From the NCBI GenBank assembly GCA_964557575.1, contig CAZLBC010000006.1:1-64000 (forward strand): DNA of 64,000 nt. The letters are read 5' to 3'. Position numbers and translations under genes: made by a program. The notes below the pieces were generated by a model that searched no databases, was not told the DNA's origin, and saw only the letters and a list, made by a program, of their open reading frames with translations. Shown piece by piece: positions 45,318 through 54,946 of the stretch. Within the stretch, counting starts at the first letter, position 1, and every line of letters starts with the position of its first letter. The DNA comes from CAZLBC01 sp964557575 (GTDB lineage: Bacteria; Planctomycetota; Phycisphaerae; SM23-33).

Positions 45318-45831
45318 ATCAATCTCCTTATTGCGTATTCGCATCTCTCCGGCAGCGGCGAGAATGCACATCCGTGTATGATTGATACCGCGAATACTAC
45401 GGGTGAAAAATCGCCTTGTCGACTGTAAAAAACCGCATATTCAGGGCTTAAGAATTGCCAACAGGAACCGGTAAAAATTAACAACAACCCCGCACATGAT
45501 GCCCTGCATCATTCTGTCGTTCCGTATGATCCTGCCGCGTACAGGGCGGGCAATGACAGAGGATTTATTCGATTGCCGGAACAGTGAACATATCTCTCTG
45601 TGTGAACGGATGTTAATATGATCCCGGAAAATCATGGGCCGGGCAGCCATACATTCCTCTGGCATCCTGTGAGATCTTCTGGCGGTTCCTGTGAGCAATT
45701 TCTTCTTGATCGAAAAAGTTTTTTTGATAATTCCCGAAATTTTTCTCGGTTCGGGGTATTGATCAACGTAAATCCGCATCCGCGGTAAGATGTCGCTTTC
45801 CCGTTGCGAACTCAGCGTGTATTATTGAGTG
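45318..45831. other. gene-free divergent region between the DUF3034 gene and dnaG
   Basis: 514 bases, relatively AT-rich. On the minus strand TCGACA-N17-TAGTAT (45394-45422) is a good promoter for the DUF3034 gene. On the plus strand TATTAT (45820-45825) lies six bases before the dnaG ATG. A 112-codon open frame at 45441-45779 has no family features and no clear start site, and I do not regard it as a gene. Confidence 0.5.
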
Positions 45832-47640
45832 ATGGCCAAGTTCCCCGAGCAATTCATCCAGCAGGTATTGCAGTCGACCGATATAGTCGAACTCATCGGC
45901 AGGTACGTGTCGCTGCAGAAGAAAGGCAAGGAATTCGTCGGCCTCTGTCCGTTCCACGACGACAGTAACCCCTCGATGTATGTCTCGCCGGCGAAGCAGA
46001 TTTACAAGTGTTTCGCGTGCGGCAGCGGCGGCAATGCCCTCCAGTTCGTGATGAACTTCGAAAAACAGTCTTTTCCGGAAGCGGTGAAGATACTGGCCGA
46101 CTTGCACTCGATTCCCCTGCCGCGCATCGCGGATGCCTCCGTCGTCGGCGACACCGGGACCGGTAAGGCCGACCTGCTGAAAGTTGCCGCATTCGCCGCC
46201 GAATATTTTAAGCGGGAACTGAGGTCTCCGCGCGGCACTGAGGCGCTGGCCTACGCGCGGGGCAGGGGACTCACCGACGAATCGATCGAGCGATTTGATA
46301 TCGGGTATGCTTCCGACGCGTGGCAGGGATTGATCGAGGCGGCGGCCCGGGAGGGGTTCAACACCCGCCGGCTGACGGCGGCGGGATTGTGCAGAAGAAG
46401 CGAGTCCGGCAGGACCTATGATTATTTTCGCAACCGCCTGATATTCCCTATCAGGGACACGTCCGGCAGGACCGTGGCGTTCGGTGGGCGTGCGCTGTCC
46501 CGTGACGAGAAGGCGAAATACATCAACAGCCCCCAGACCCCCCTGTACGACAAGTCGTCCCTGGTGTACCCGATCGAGATGGCACGGAAGGGCATGACAC
46601 GGTCGGGCCGGGCGGTTGTCGTGGAAGGATATCTCGATGCGCTGATGCCCCACCAGGAAGGCCTGGAAAATGTTGTCGCCACCCTGGGAACGAGCCTCAC
46701 CGAACGACACGTTCGCCTCCTCGCGCGCTATGCCAAGGAGGCGGTGCTTGTTTTCGACGCGGATGTCGCCGGCGCGTCCGCGGCCGAACGGGCCATACAG
46801 CTTTTTCTCGATCAGCGGCTGCATATTCGCATAGCCGAGATTCCCACCGGCAAGGATCCCTGTGATTACGTGGTGACGAAGGGCGGGGCGGCCCTGAAGG
46901 ATCTCGTGGAGAAGTCGGAGGGGGCGATAGAATTCGTGTGGAACCGGAAGTACGCCGAGTTTGTGAAATCAGGCGATAACATCGCCCGTCGTAATGAAGT
47001 CATAGATGATTTTTTGAGATTCCTCATCGGCTCGGGACGATACAGCGCGATAGACCCGGTGCGCCGCCAGAATTTTGCACAGCACGTCGCCCACCTGCTG
47101 AACCTGTCGGCTGCCGATCTGCAGACGCGCATCAGGAAACTGTCCCGCCGTCCCGCAGCCGCGGCGAAGATGCATACCGGCGACGGCAGCGAGGGTGTGG
47201 ACCGGAACGTCAATTACGGACCGGAACGGGAGGTCATAGAGGTCCTGCTGCACAAGCCGGAACTGTTCGACACGATACTCGAGCTGATCGATCCGGACGA
47301 TTTTCGGGATCCGGTCCTGTCACGCATCGCGAGCTGCATGTGGTCGATGGGCGAGGAGGGGCGGCTGTCGCTGGAAGAGTTGATGGGAAAAACCGACATG
47401 ATAGCGTACGGTTCTCTTCTCGCGGACATGGCAATGGCATCCGCGAACCGGAAAAACCATGAACAATCAATCATGGAAGCGGTCAATCGCATCGTTGAAT
47501 ACCGGGATCGAAAAAGCTATACGATCACGAAGGATAAGTACTTATCGGCCGAGGAGCGCAACGCGTTTGAAAAAATCCGGGAAGTCCACGAAAACGAGAA
47601 CAACGTGCTGCGGAAATTCAAGGGAATCGCCGGAGACTGA
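45832..47640 (+). CDS. dnaG: DNA primase
   Basis: Makes the RNA primers for chromosome replication. The N-terminal zinc finger has Cys39, His42, Cys60 and Cys63 (CPFH...CFACG). The catalytic core contains GRALSRDEKAKYINS, the Toprim motif VVEGYLDAL and the DADVAG metal site. The C-terminal helicase-binding region follows. 602 residues, normal. There is no Shine-Dalgarno sequence before the ATG, and TATTAT lies six bases upstream, so the transcript may be leaderless. A GTG one codon earlier is the alternative start. rpoD follows, as in the common dnaG-rpoD macromolecular synthesis arrangement. Confidence 0.96.
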   Translation: MAKFPEQFIQQVLQSTDIVELIGRYVSLQKKGKEFVGLCPFHDDSNPSMYVSPAKQIYKCFACGSGGNALQFVMNFEKQSFPEAVKILADLHSIPLPRIADASVVGDTGTGKADLLKVAAFAAEYFKRELRSPRGTEALAYARGRGLTDESIERFDIGYASDAWQGLIEAAAREGFNTRRLTAAGLCRRSESGRTYDYFRNRLIFPIRDTSGRTVAFGGRALSRDEKAKYINSPQTPLYDKSSLVYPIEMARKGMTRSGRAVVVEGYLDALMPHQEGLENVVATLGTSLTERHVRLLARYAKEAVLVFDADVAGASAAERAIQLFLDQRLHIRIAEIPTGKDPCDYVVTKGGAALKDLVEKSEGAIEFVWNRKYAEFVKSGDNIARRNEVIDDFLRFLIGSGRYSAIDPVRRQNFAQHVAHLLNLSAADLQTRIRKLSRRPAAAAKMHTGDGSEGVDRNVNYGPEREVIEVLLHKPELFDTILELIDPDDFRDPVLSRIASCMWSMGEEGRLSLEELMGKTDMIAYGSLLADMAMASANRKNHEQSIMEAVNRIVEYRDRKSYTITKDKYLSAEERNAFEKIREVHENENNVLRKFKGIAGD

Positions 47641-47968
47641 GGGGTATACGTATAGCAGGAATCTCATCCGCCGGGGGTCGGGAAACGGCATTGTTGTCGG
47701 CGGAACCGGCCGGAGGCGGATGCCGAACGGTTCCGGCTGTAACACATAAACAGTTTGCAGTAAATATGTTATGATACCGTTTTAACCTGAGATATGAATA
47801 AACCCGCCTGGTGTTGTGAATTCGCCGAGAAAAGAATTGTTTAACTGAAATAAATTCTGATATTGACACGTATATAATACCGATGATACATTCCCCGGCT
47901 TTCATTCATGTTAACAACAACAGGTAACGGTTGTTGACCGTTATTACTGCGCAGGAGCTGCTGAGCAC
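47641..47968 (+). promoter_or_regulatory. dnaG-rpoD intergenic region with promoter candidates
   Basis: 328 bases without a gene. The left part holds an 8-bp perfect inverted repeat, CATCCGCC (47665-47672) and GGCGGATG (47715-47722), bounding a structured G+C-rich segment. The right part is AT-rich. It has TTGACA at 47863-47868 with TACATT 18 bases later (47887-47892), and a perfect TATAAT at 47873-47878 without a good -35. Probably the rpoD promoter. Confidence 0.5.
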
Positions 47969-49642
47969 ATGGATCTGATATCCAATATTTTTGTCAAGGA
48001 ACTTATCAAGAAAGGTAAAAAAAGAGGGTATGTCACCTACGAGGAGATAAATGACGACCTGCCCGAGGAGGCCGTTTCTCCCGACAAGCTGGACGCCTTG
48101 CTTATGTCTCTTGATGAGCAGGGGATAGAGATTATTGACGAAGCCGATGTGAAGCTGAGGGACGATTTCGAAGGCCAGGACGAGGAGGAAAACGAAGAGA
48201 AGGAGGACGAAGAAAAAGAGGAGGGGGTCCGCGAGAAAAAGGCCGCCGAATACGGCTTCGATTCACAACGCATAGACGATCCCGTCAGGGTGTACCTGAC
48301 CCAGATGGGAAATATTTCGCTGCTGTCCCGTTCCGAGGAAATATCACTCGCCAAGAAGATCGAGATGACACGGATGCATTTTCGCCGGCGCGTTCTCGAA
48401 TGCGATTACTGCGCCGGTGAGTCCCTGAAGATATTGCGAAAGGTCCAGGTCGGGGAGCTTCCCTTCGACAGGACCATGAAGATATCGACCGCCGAGAATC
48501 TCTCGAAACAGACGATAACCGAGCGAATGCCCGATAACCTCGACACGGTGGAGGCGGTCCTGGATCGCAACAATGACGACTGGACGAAGTATATGAACCC
48601 CTCGCTTTCCACCAAGCGCAGGAAGAAGTCGAAGCGGAACCTGTGGCATCGCCGGCGGCGGATCGCGAAACTGCTCGAGGAGCTTTCGTTGAGGACGAGC
48701 CGCATTCAGCCGATGATGAAGAAATTGCAGCACATTTCCATGAAGATGGAACAGGTCAAGCGTCGTCTGGAGAATAACCCGTCACCGGAAGACAAGGAAT
48801 TCATGGCGGAGGAATTCCAGGGGCTTCAGGATCTCGTTCACGAGGAACCCCACATCCTCCACAAGCGGGTGAAGGCCATCGAAAAGGTATTCAACGATTA
48901 CGAGCAGGCCAAGCGGGAGTTATCGGCGGGCAATCTCCGCCTGGTCGTGTCGATCGCCAAGAAGTACCGTAACCGGGGACTTTCCTTTCTCGATATCATC
49001 CAGGAGGGAAACACCGGCCTCATGCGGGCCGTCGACAAGTACGAGTATCGCCGCGGATACAAGTTCTCCACGTATGCCACGTGGTGGATACGGCAGGCGA
49101 TAACCCGGGCGATAGCGGATCATGCCAGGACCATCCGCATCCCGGTGCACATGATCGAAACGATGAGCAAGCTCAGGAATATCTCCAAGAAACTCCTCCA
49201 GACCCTCGGGCGGGAACCCACGATAGAGGAAATCGCCAACGAGGCCGGCATGACCACCTCGGAAGCGCGGCGCGTGCTGAAAATATCACGGCATCCCGTC
49301 AGCCTCGACCGTCCCGTGGGCGAAGGCGAGGACAGTTATTTCGGCGACTTCATCGAAGACGAGTCCGCCGACAGTCCGGTGGAGACGGCCGGTACGGAGA
49401 TGCTCAAGGACCGGATAGACGAGATACTCAAAACGCTGACCTATCGCGAGCGCGAGATTATCAAGCTCCGGTACGGTATCGGCGACGGCTACACCTATAC
49501 CCTCGAGGAGGTCGGCAGAATCTTCAAGGTGACCCGGGAGCGAGTCAGGCAGGTCGAGGCCAAGGCACTGCACAAGTTGCGGCACCCGGTCCGCGCGAAA
49601 AAGCTCGAGGGCTTTCTCTCCACGCAGATGCCGACAAATTGA
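47969..49642 (+). CDS. rpoD: RNA polymerase primary sigma factor
   Basis: 557 residues. Region 1.1-like N-terminus (about 1-60), a very acidic Glu/Asp stretch (68-88), region 1.2 (DDPVRVYLTQMGNISLLSRSEE), a non-conserved helical insert, then regions 2.1-2.4 (NLRLVVSIAKKYRNRG...STYATWWIRQAITRAI), region 3, and region 4.2 (TLEEVGRIFKVTRERVRQVEAKAL). Region 2.4 and the 4.2 helix are canonical, which agrees with the TTGACA/TAnnnT promoters seen in this window. AGGAG lies about twelve bases before the ATG. Confidence 0.96.
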   Translation: MDLISNIFVKELIKKGKKRGYVTYEEINDDLPEEAVSPDKLDALLMSLDEQGIEIIDEADVKLRDDFEGQDEEENEEKEDEEKEEGVREKKAAEYGFDSQRIDDPVRVYLTQMGNISLLSRSEEISLAKKIEMTRMHFRRRVLECDYCAGESLKILRKVQVGELPFDRTMKISTAENLSKQTITERMPDNLDTVEAVLDRNNDDWTKYMNPSLSTKRRKKSKRNLWHRRRRIAKLLEELSLRTSRIQPMMKKLQHISMKMEQVKRRLENNPSPEDKEFMAEEFQGLQDLVHEEPHILHKRVKAIEKVFNDYEQAKRELSAGNLRLVVSIAKKYRNRGLSFLDIIQEGNTGLMRAVDKYEYRRGYKFSTYATWWIRQAITRAIADHARTIRIPVHMIETMSKLRNISKKLLQTLGREPTIEEIANEAGMTTSEARRVLKISRHPVSLDRPVGEGEDSYFGDFIEDESADSPVETAGTEMLKDRIDEILKTLTYREREIIKLRYGIGDGYTYTLEEVGRIFKVTRERVRQVEAKALHKLRHPVRAKKLEGFLSTQMPTN

Positions 49643-49657
49643 TTTGAATGACCGCCG

Positions 49658-50458
49658 CTACTCCTGGATCTCAAGCCCGGGAAAGCGGGAGCGATCCCTT
49701 TCCTCGATATCTTTGAACGGGTCCGGTTCTCCCGTGATGTAAGCTGCGAGGTTCGACCGGCAGGCCGCAAAGGCCGGCGGCTTCGCTCCGCGATCGGCCA
49801 GCGCGCCGAATATTTCCATGTAATTTTCCCTCCGTTCAACCGATTTCAGGAAGAACAGGAGGTCAAGTACGCACACGGTGTCAAGGGGGGGGAAGTAATC
49901 GGTTTTGCGGATTTCCGTCATGACCGGTTTGAATTCGGCATCGTCGGGCGCCGATTTGCCGAGGCAGCCGCGGGCGACCGGTATTTCAACGAGGGCCCGC
50001 AGGCGGTGGCGGCCCGGTAATGCGTAGGCCCGCCTGAATTTTTTCAGCGCCGCTTCAGCCTTGCCGGCGTGGATGAGCATCCTGCCCCAGTCCACCAGGA
50101 GTCCCCCCTGCGCTTCCGTGAGTGCCGCGGCTTTCGTGAAGTCCTTGTCCGCCACGTCGAATTTTTTGCAATTGTCCATGACCCGTCCCCGTACCCGCCG
50201 GGCCGCTGCCGAGCGGGGGTCGGCCGCGACGGCTTTTTCGATCCTGCGCGCCGCACCCGTGTAATCACCCATCCTGTTCAGTGCGATCGCTTCCTCGATG
50301 AGCGCGGAGATATCGACCGCGTTATTGTCGGCGACGGGCGTCGTTTCCCCCTTCTTCTCGAGTAAGCGGTTGCCGCCGTTGTCGGTACAGCCGTTGAGTG
50401 CCAAACACGCCAACAGGACCGGCGGAAGACACCTGCACGTGAACATCGTGTACACCAT
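49658..50458 (-). CDS. TPR-type lipoprotein
   Basis: 266 residues. Signal peptide with lipobox LNGC (Cys24). The mature part has at least two tetratricopeptide-like units (EAIALNRMGDYTGAARRIEKAVAADP; a following KDFTKAAALTEAQGG and HAGKAEAALKKFRRAYAL). It is probably a periplasmic scaffold. Start 50458 has CGGAG upstream; a Met four codons later is possible. It is convergent with rpoD, separated by 15 bases. No specific family recognised. Confidence 0.7.
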   Translation of the reverse strand: MVYTMFTCRCLPPVLLACLALNGCTDNGGNRLLEKKGETTPVADNNAVDISALIEEAIALNRMGDYTGAARRIEKAVAADPRSAAARRVRGRVMDNCKKFDVADKDFTKAAALTEAQGGLLVDWGRMLIHAGKAEAALKKFRRAYALPGRHRLRALVEIPVARGCLGKSAPDDAEFKPVMTEIRKTDYFPPLDTVCVLDLLFFLKSVERRENYMEIFGALADRGAKPPAFAACRSNLAAYITGEPDPFKDIEERDRSRFPGLEIQE

Positions 50459-50602
50459 AGCGATCTCCGGGTAAAAACAAGCCGCGCAATCAGGCAGCGC
50501 CGGTGCATGACTATATCCGTTGCCAAACGGAAATAAAAGATTATTGTAGAGGAGGGTGGAGATGAAAACAGGATACGCACTGCCAATTGGAAGGACGGGA
50601 CC

Positions 50603-51061
50603 ATGAGGATATACCTGATCAGGCACGGAAGTGCCCGCGACAAGAAAGACGATCCGGAGCGGCACCTGAGCGACGGGGGAAAAAAAGAGGCGGCGAGCGT
50701 CGCGGCTTACCTGCGGGGGCTTGCAATCGGTGCGGATTGCATCTGGCACAGCGGCAAGGCCCGCGCGGCCGAAACGGCAGAGATTCTGGCACCTGCACTG
50801 GGGACCGACGAGGTGATCGAGTGTTCCGGACTGTTGCCGAACGATCCCGTTTCTCCGATTGCCGATGAGCTCGGGATGCTGACGGAGGATACCGCCCTGG
50901 CCGGACACCTCCCGTTCCTGGAAAAACTCGCCGCGCTCCTGCTGACGGGCGACGCGGCCCTTCAATTGATGCATCTTCCGCCGGCGGGGGTTGCCTGCCT
51001 TGAACGTGATGAAGAGGGGGTCTGGCGGTTGGTATGGCTGGTTGAGCCCTCCATCGTTTGA
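50603..51061 (+). CDS. sixA: SixA-type phosphohistidine phosphatase
   Basis: 152 residues of the histidine phosphatase superfamily. The phosphohistidine motif LIRHGSA is at 5-11, and the second catalytic His is in the AGHLPF block. It removes phosphate from histidine of HPt or PTS proteins. 23 bases separate it from miaA. Confidence 0.88.
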   Translation: MRIYLIRHGSARDKKDDPERHLSDGGKKEAASVAAYLRGLAIGADCIWHSGKARAAETAEILAPALGTDEVIECSGLLPNDPVSPIADELGMLTEDTALAGHLPFLEKLAALLLTGDAALQLMHLPPAGVACLERDEEGVWRLVWLVEPSIV

Positions 51062-51084
51062 AACCCGGTCTATGATGGTTACCC

Positions 51085-52011
51085 ATGGCTGAGGTCTACT
51101 TTATTATCGGCCCCACGGCGTGCGGCAAGGGCGCGGTCGGACGGGAAATCGCCCGCAGGATCGGGGGACGCATACTCAGCGTCGATTCGATGAAGGTCTA
51201 CCGGGGCATGGATATCGGCACGGCCACGCCGCCCCCGGATGTCCTGGCGGCGATTGCCCATTACGGGATAAACATCGTCGACCCCCGGGATCATTTCTCC
51301 GTTTCCCGGTATCGCGACTACGCCGTCGGCGCCGCTGCGGAATGCCGGTCGGCGGGGGCGGTGCCCGTGGCGGTGGGGGGGACCAGCCTCTACCTGAAGG
51401 CGCTGTACGACGGCCTCTTCGAAGGGCCGCCCCGAGACGAGAGCCTCCGGGACGAACTGAACCGGCGCATCGAAACCGCCGGCCTCGACGGCCTGCACGC
51501 GGAACTGGCGGCCGCGGACCCCGAAACGGCCGGCAGGGTACACCCCAACGATCGGAAGCGGATCGTCCGGGCGCTCGAGGTCTACCGGTTGACGGGCCTG
51601 CCGATCAGCCGGCTGCAGACCCAGTGGGAACGGTCCCGGCGGCGCCCGGATTACCGGCGGATCGGGCTCCGCAGGGAAAAAGACGACCTGCATCACCGAA
51701 TCAACGCCCGGGTTGCAAGGATGATCGAAGCGGGTCTGCTCGATGAGGTCCGGTCTCTGCTGGAAGCGCCCGGCGGGATTTCAAAGGAGGCAACCCAGGC
51801 GGTCGGGTATGCCGAGATGATTGACCACCTCCGGGGAACGCTGGCCTTCGAGGAGGCGGTGGAGCGGATCAAGATCAACACCCGGCAACTGGCCAGGAAA
51901 CAGCGGACCTGGCAGCGGCGGTGGGCCGATGTCACCTGGTTCGACGTCGCCCCGGAAGAGCCTCCCGCCGCAACCGCGGATCGCATCATGGCCGCAGTCG
52001 ATTTCGTTTAA
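51085..52011 (+). CDS. miaA: tRNA dimethylallyltransferase
   Basis: Adds a dimethylallyl group to A37 of tRNAs reading UNN codons. The P-loop at 9-16 reads G-P-T-A-C-G-K-G, so the usual Thr/Ser after Lys is Gly. VDSMKVYRGMDIGTA and AVGGTSLYLKAL are canonical. The C-terminal RIKINTRQLARKQRTW block is also canonical. 308 residues. It is convergent with the URO-D gene, with 7 bases between the stops. Confidence 0.94.
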   Translation: MAEVYFIIGPTACGKGAVGREIARRIGGRILSVDSMKVYRGMDIGTATPPPDVLAAIAHYGINIVDPRDHFSVSRYRDYAVGAAAECRSAGAVPVAVGGTSLYLKALYDGLFEGPPRDESLRDELNRRIETAGLDGLHAELAAADPETAGRVHPNDRKRIVRALEVYRLTGLPISRLQTQWERSRRRPDYRRIGLRREKDDLHHRINARVARMIEAGLLDEVRSLLEAPGGISKEATQAVGYAEMIDHLRGTLAFEEAVERIKINTRQLARKQRTWQRRWADVTWFDVAPEEPPAATADRIMAAVDFV

Positions 52012-52018
52012 GCGGCGG

Positions 52019-53047
52019 TTACGCCCGTGCCGCCGCGACGAAGGCCTCGATGTTTTCCGTCGCCACGCCCGGGGGCATTCCGCCTCCGCAGGAGAGCACG
52101 AGGTGATCGGTGCCCTCGATGCCGTCCAGGGCCTCCCGGACCGCCGCCCGTACATCGCCGGGGGTCCCGGATGCCAGGACGTCGCGCGGCGGGATGTTGC
52201 CCAGGAGCGTGACCTCCCGTCCGGCCAGTTCCCGCATTTCCGCAAGCGAGTGTTCGAAGGCGAAGTTGAAAAGGTTGACACCGATCTCCGCCAGGTGGGG
52301 CGCGCAGACCGCCCCACGCGCGTCGTTGTGAAAGAATCCCACGCTCGCGTCGAAGGCGGCGAATGCCTTCTGCAGATAGGGTTTGGCGAAGGCAGTGAAG
52401 TCCTCGTCACCAACGAAGCCGACGATGTCGTCGAGGAGGAATATCCCGTCGATCGTGTCGATCGCCTCCGCCTGCAGGCGAAGCCAGTCGACGATGAAAT
52501 CCGTCACCGTGCCGAGCAGCGCGTGCACCCGGTCCGGTTCGGTTTTCATGCCCATCAGGAGCCCGGTCTGGCCCATGAGAAAGCCGGCGATGTTGAGCGG
52601 CCCGCGGGCCGTGGCGAACCGGACGGCGTGGCCGTCGTTTTCGATCTCATCCCGGGCGAGGACGAGACGCTTCAGCGCCAGCGGGCAGAGGCCGTGTTTC
52701 GCCGGATCGGGCTTTTCGATCGAGGGTATCTCGCCGGCGCCGGCGATGATTTCCTCGGCGAACGGGAATTCATTCTCGTGCCAGACCGGCCGGGCGCCGA
52801 ACGCCGACGGCTCGGTGCACATGCCGTACTCCGACCAGAATCCGGGAAGAAACATGATCTCCGGAAGTGACACGGCGGCCGCGCGGTTGGCCGCCATCCA
52901 CACCCGGTCGGACGTGAAGTAGTCCATAATGCTGAACCCCGCCCAGTTGGGCAGCCAGGGGCTGTCGATAATAAATCCCACGGGCAGGGGGTCGACGCGT
53001 TCGCCCGAGACGACCGCCTGCAGCGTTTCCCACTGATCCTGTCTCAC
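52019..53047 (-). CDS. uroporphyrinogen decarboxylase (URO-D) superfamily protein
   Basis: 342-residue TIM barrel of the URO-D/MtaA superfamily. The position of the zinc H-x-C motif of MtaA-type methyltransferases reads His240-Asn-Asp242, and the later cysteine is Cys320 (LSCGGGMPPG). The HemE N-terminal arginine motif is not evident, so it is more likely a methyltransferase-like or catabolic member than HemE. It follows a Gfo/Idh/MocA gene by 15 bases, a pairing seen in sugar-degradation clusters of Planctomycetota and Verrucomicrobiota. The substrate is unknown. Confidence 0.8.
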   Translation of the reverse strand: MRQDQWETLQAVVSGERVDPLPVGFIIDSPWLPNWAGFSIMDYFTSDRVWMAANRAAAVSLPEIMFLPGFWSEYGMCTEPSAFGARPVWHENEFPFAEEIIAGAGEIPSIEKPDPAKHGLCPLALKRLVLARDEIENDGHAVRFATARGPLNIAGFLMGQTGLLMGMKTEPDRVHALLGTVTDFIVDWLRLQAEAIDTIDGIFLLDDIVGFVGDEDFTAFAKPYLQKAFAAFDASVGFFHNDARGAVCAPHLAEIGVNLFNFAFEHSLAEMRELAGREVTLLGNIPPRDVLASGTPGDVRAAVREALDGIEGTDHLVLSCGGGMPPGVATENIEAFVAAARA

Positions 53048-53062
53048 GAGTCCTGCTCCCGC

Positions 53063-54244
53063 CTAGAAGGTTTCCACGTCGACCGCCGCGCCTTTCCGTT
53101 CGGCCGAGACGTACGCGCTGTAGAGGGTCGATATGGTGTCGGCCGCGAGCGCGGAATCCGATTCCACCGGCCCGCCGTCGGCGGCGGCGCGGTAGAAGGC
53201 CTCGATCTCCTGCGGGTAGCCGGTAAACCAGTCCTCGTCCGGACTCGGGCACGACCAGCCCTGCTTGGTGCCGATCTTCTCGACGACGTAGATATCCTTG
53301 AAATTGTCCTCCACCTCGTTGTAGGTCTGCATGGCGGTGTTGGGGTTGATGTTGCAGACCGTGCGGTGGTTGTTGGCGGAGACCTCCAGCCAGTTGTGGA
53401 TGCCGCCGACGATGATATCGGAGGCGAAAATGGTGGCGATGCACCCGTCCTCGAACTCGACGTGCATCACGGAGAAATCCTCGATGTCGTGGTAGTCACA
53501 GCGAATGTGCCCTTCGTCCCTGAAATGCGGCAGCTTGGTGATGGCGTGTGTCCGGGCCGAAACGGCGCGGGGCTGGATCGGCTTCCCGTCGCGGGCGCGG
53601 CCCTCGATCCTCTTGAGGTAGAGCGCCGCGCTCAGCGGGTGGCACCCCTTGCCCATCATCGTGCCGCCCCCGCTGTACTTCCAGTACGCGTAGTAGGCGG
53701 CGTGCGACCCGCTGTGGGCCTCCTCGCCGTGTATCCAGAGTATCTGGGCTCCGGTTTTCTCCAGGATCTCCCGCTCCTTCTGAATAGCGGGCGCGTACAC
53801 CCAGTTTTCCGCGTACAGTATCCTGCCGTCGCTTTTCCGCTCCGCGTCCAGCATGCGTCGCACGCTGGCGAGGGCCTCCTCGAGCGCGGCGGTCTTGTCG
53901 CACTCGTCTCCGCGAAAATCGTCGGATCCGTCGCCGAAATAGCCGGTGAGGGGCTTTTCGCAGATGACGTCTTTTCCCGCTTCGAGGGCGGCGACGGTGA
54001 TCTCCTCGTGGAAACCGGCGGGCGCGCAGACATGGACGAGGTCCACCGCTTCCAGCAGTTCCTCGCGGCTGTCGAAACACCGGATATTCCGCTCGGCGGC
54101 GTACTCCCCGGCCTGCTGTGTATCGGCGGCGAAGACCCCCGCGACCGCGGCATCGACCCCGTAGACCTTGCTGGCGGCCTCGTAATGAAACCGGGCCGAA
54201 AATCCCGCTCCGATGATGCCGCTGGTGACCGTCTTCTTGTCCAT
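53063..54244 (-). CDS. Gfo/Idh/MocA oxidoreductase
   Basis: 393-residue cytoplasmic oxidoreductase. The Rossmann motif IIGAGFSARFHYEA and an intact EKP motif (VICEKPLTGYFG) are visible. A family-specific insertion rich in Asp/Glu (GDGSDDFRGDECDK) follows EKP. The C-terminal domain carries YSGGGTMMGKGCHPLSAALYLKR. Start 54244 has GAGGAG upstream; the longer frame adds 16 residues with no family features. First gene of the pair with the URO-D protein. Confidence 0.87.
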   Translation of the reverse strand: MDKKTVTSGIIGAGFSARFHYEAASKVYGVDAAVAGVFAADTQQAGEYAAERNIRCFDSREELLEAVDLVHVCAPAGFHEEITVAALEAGKDVICEKPLTGYFGDGSDDFRGDECDKTAALEEALASVRRMLDAERKSDGRILYAENWVYAPAIQKEREILEKTGAQILWIHGEEAHSGSHAAYYAYWKYSGGGTMMGKGCHPLSAALYLKRIEGRARDGKPIQPRAVSARTHAITKLPHFRDEGHIRCDYHDIEDFSVMHVEFEDGCIATIFASDIIVGGIHNWLEVSANNHRTVCNINPNTAMQTYNEVEDNFKDIYVVEKIGTKQGWSCPSPDEDWFTGYPQEIEAFYRAAADGGPVESDSALAADTISTLYSAYVSAERKGAAVDVETF

Positions 54245-54946
54245 GATTCTCCTCGTCAGTTGCATGTTATGGAAATCGGCGAAAACATACACAGATAGTA
54301 CGCAAAATTGTCATAATGGGACGCGAATTTTACTCAATGCCGCAGGTAGCTGCAAGGACATATCGGGATATTTTTGCGAAAATGACCGGTGAAGCATGTT
54401 TTCAGGGGGAGTAGATGCCTACGCCGGGCCACATGTCACCCGACAGCATCCCCCCGTCTTTCAAGGGACGGTTGTCGGGCGGGACCCTGATATCCACCTG
54501 TTCCCTGATCCGGGCCATGGCTTGCCGCGGATCGTGACGGTACCAGCGCAACTGTCGCTGTAACAGCAACAGCCCCCCACAGGCGGCTTTCCATTGTCCG
54601 GTGAATCCGCACCGGATCGCCGGTGCTCCCGGATGACTCGACACAGCCGATGAATGGCATACGTGTTCCCCGCGATCTCGATGACCTTCATCATATTCAT
54701 CTGCGCGCCGGTGATCGCGATCAACCGGGACTACCGTGCCCCGGCGCCGGGGGAACTCGCGGTGGTCGTCCTCGCGGTCTTCTGCCTGAATATCATTGAC
54801 ATCGGTGTTGTACGGCGCGTTTCAGACAGCGTCGCAATTGACCTGAATTCAATAAAGTTTGTCCTAAAAACATGTTTTATCTGCGGTACACTATGAGCCG
54901 GTAAATCGCAGTTTCATTCACGCATGCCTGGAGACGGAGACAGAGT
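54245..54946. other. 702-base region without a supportable gene
   Basis: It separates the minus-strand oxidoreductase from the esterase operon. Short open frames on both strands (for example 54654-54896 plus, hydrophobic; 54402-54644 minus) have no recognisable family and mutually overlap. It may contain a decayed gene. The last 60 bases are AT-rich (AATAAAG, TTTTATC) and probably include the operon promoter, though no clear hexamer pair was found. Confidence 0.4.

Noticed and set aside
45441..45779. 112-codon minus-strand open frame before dnaG
   Set aside because: No family resemblance, and it lies in an AT-rich divergent control region.
54402..54896. Several short open frames on both strands before the esterase operon
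   Set aside because: They overlap one another, show no domains, and none has a convincing ribosome binding site; at most they are remnants.
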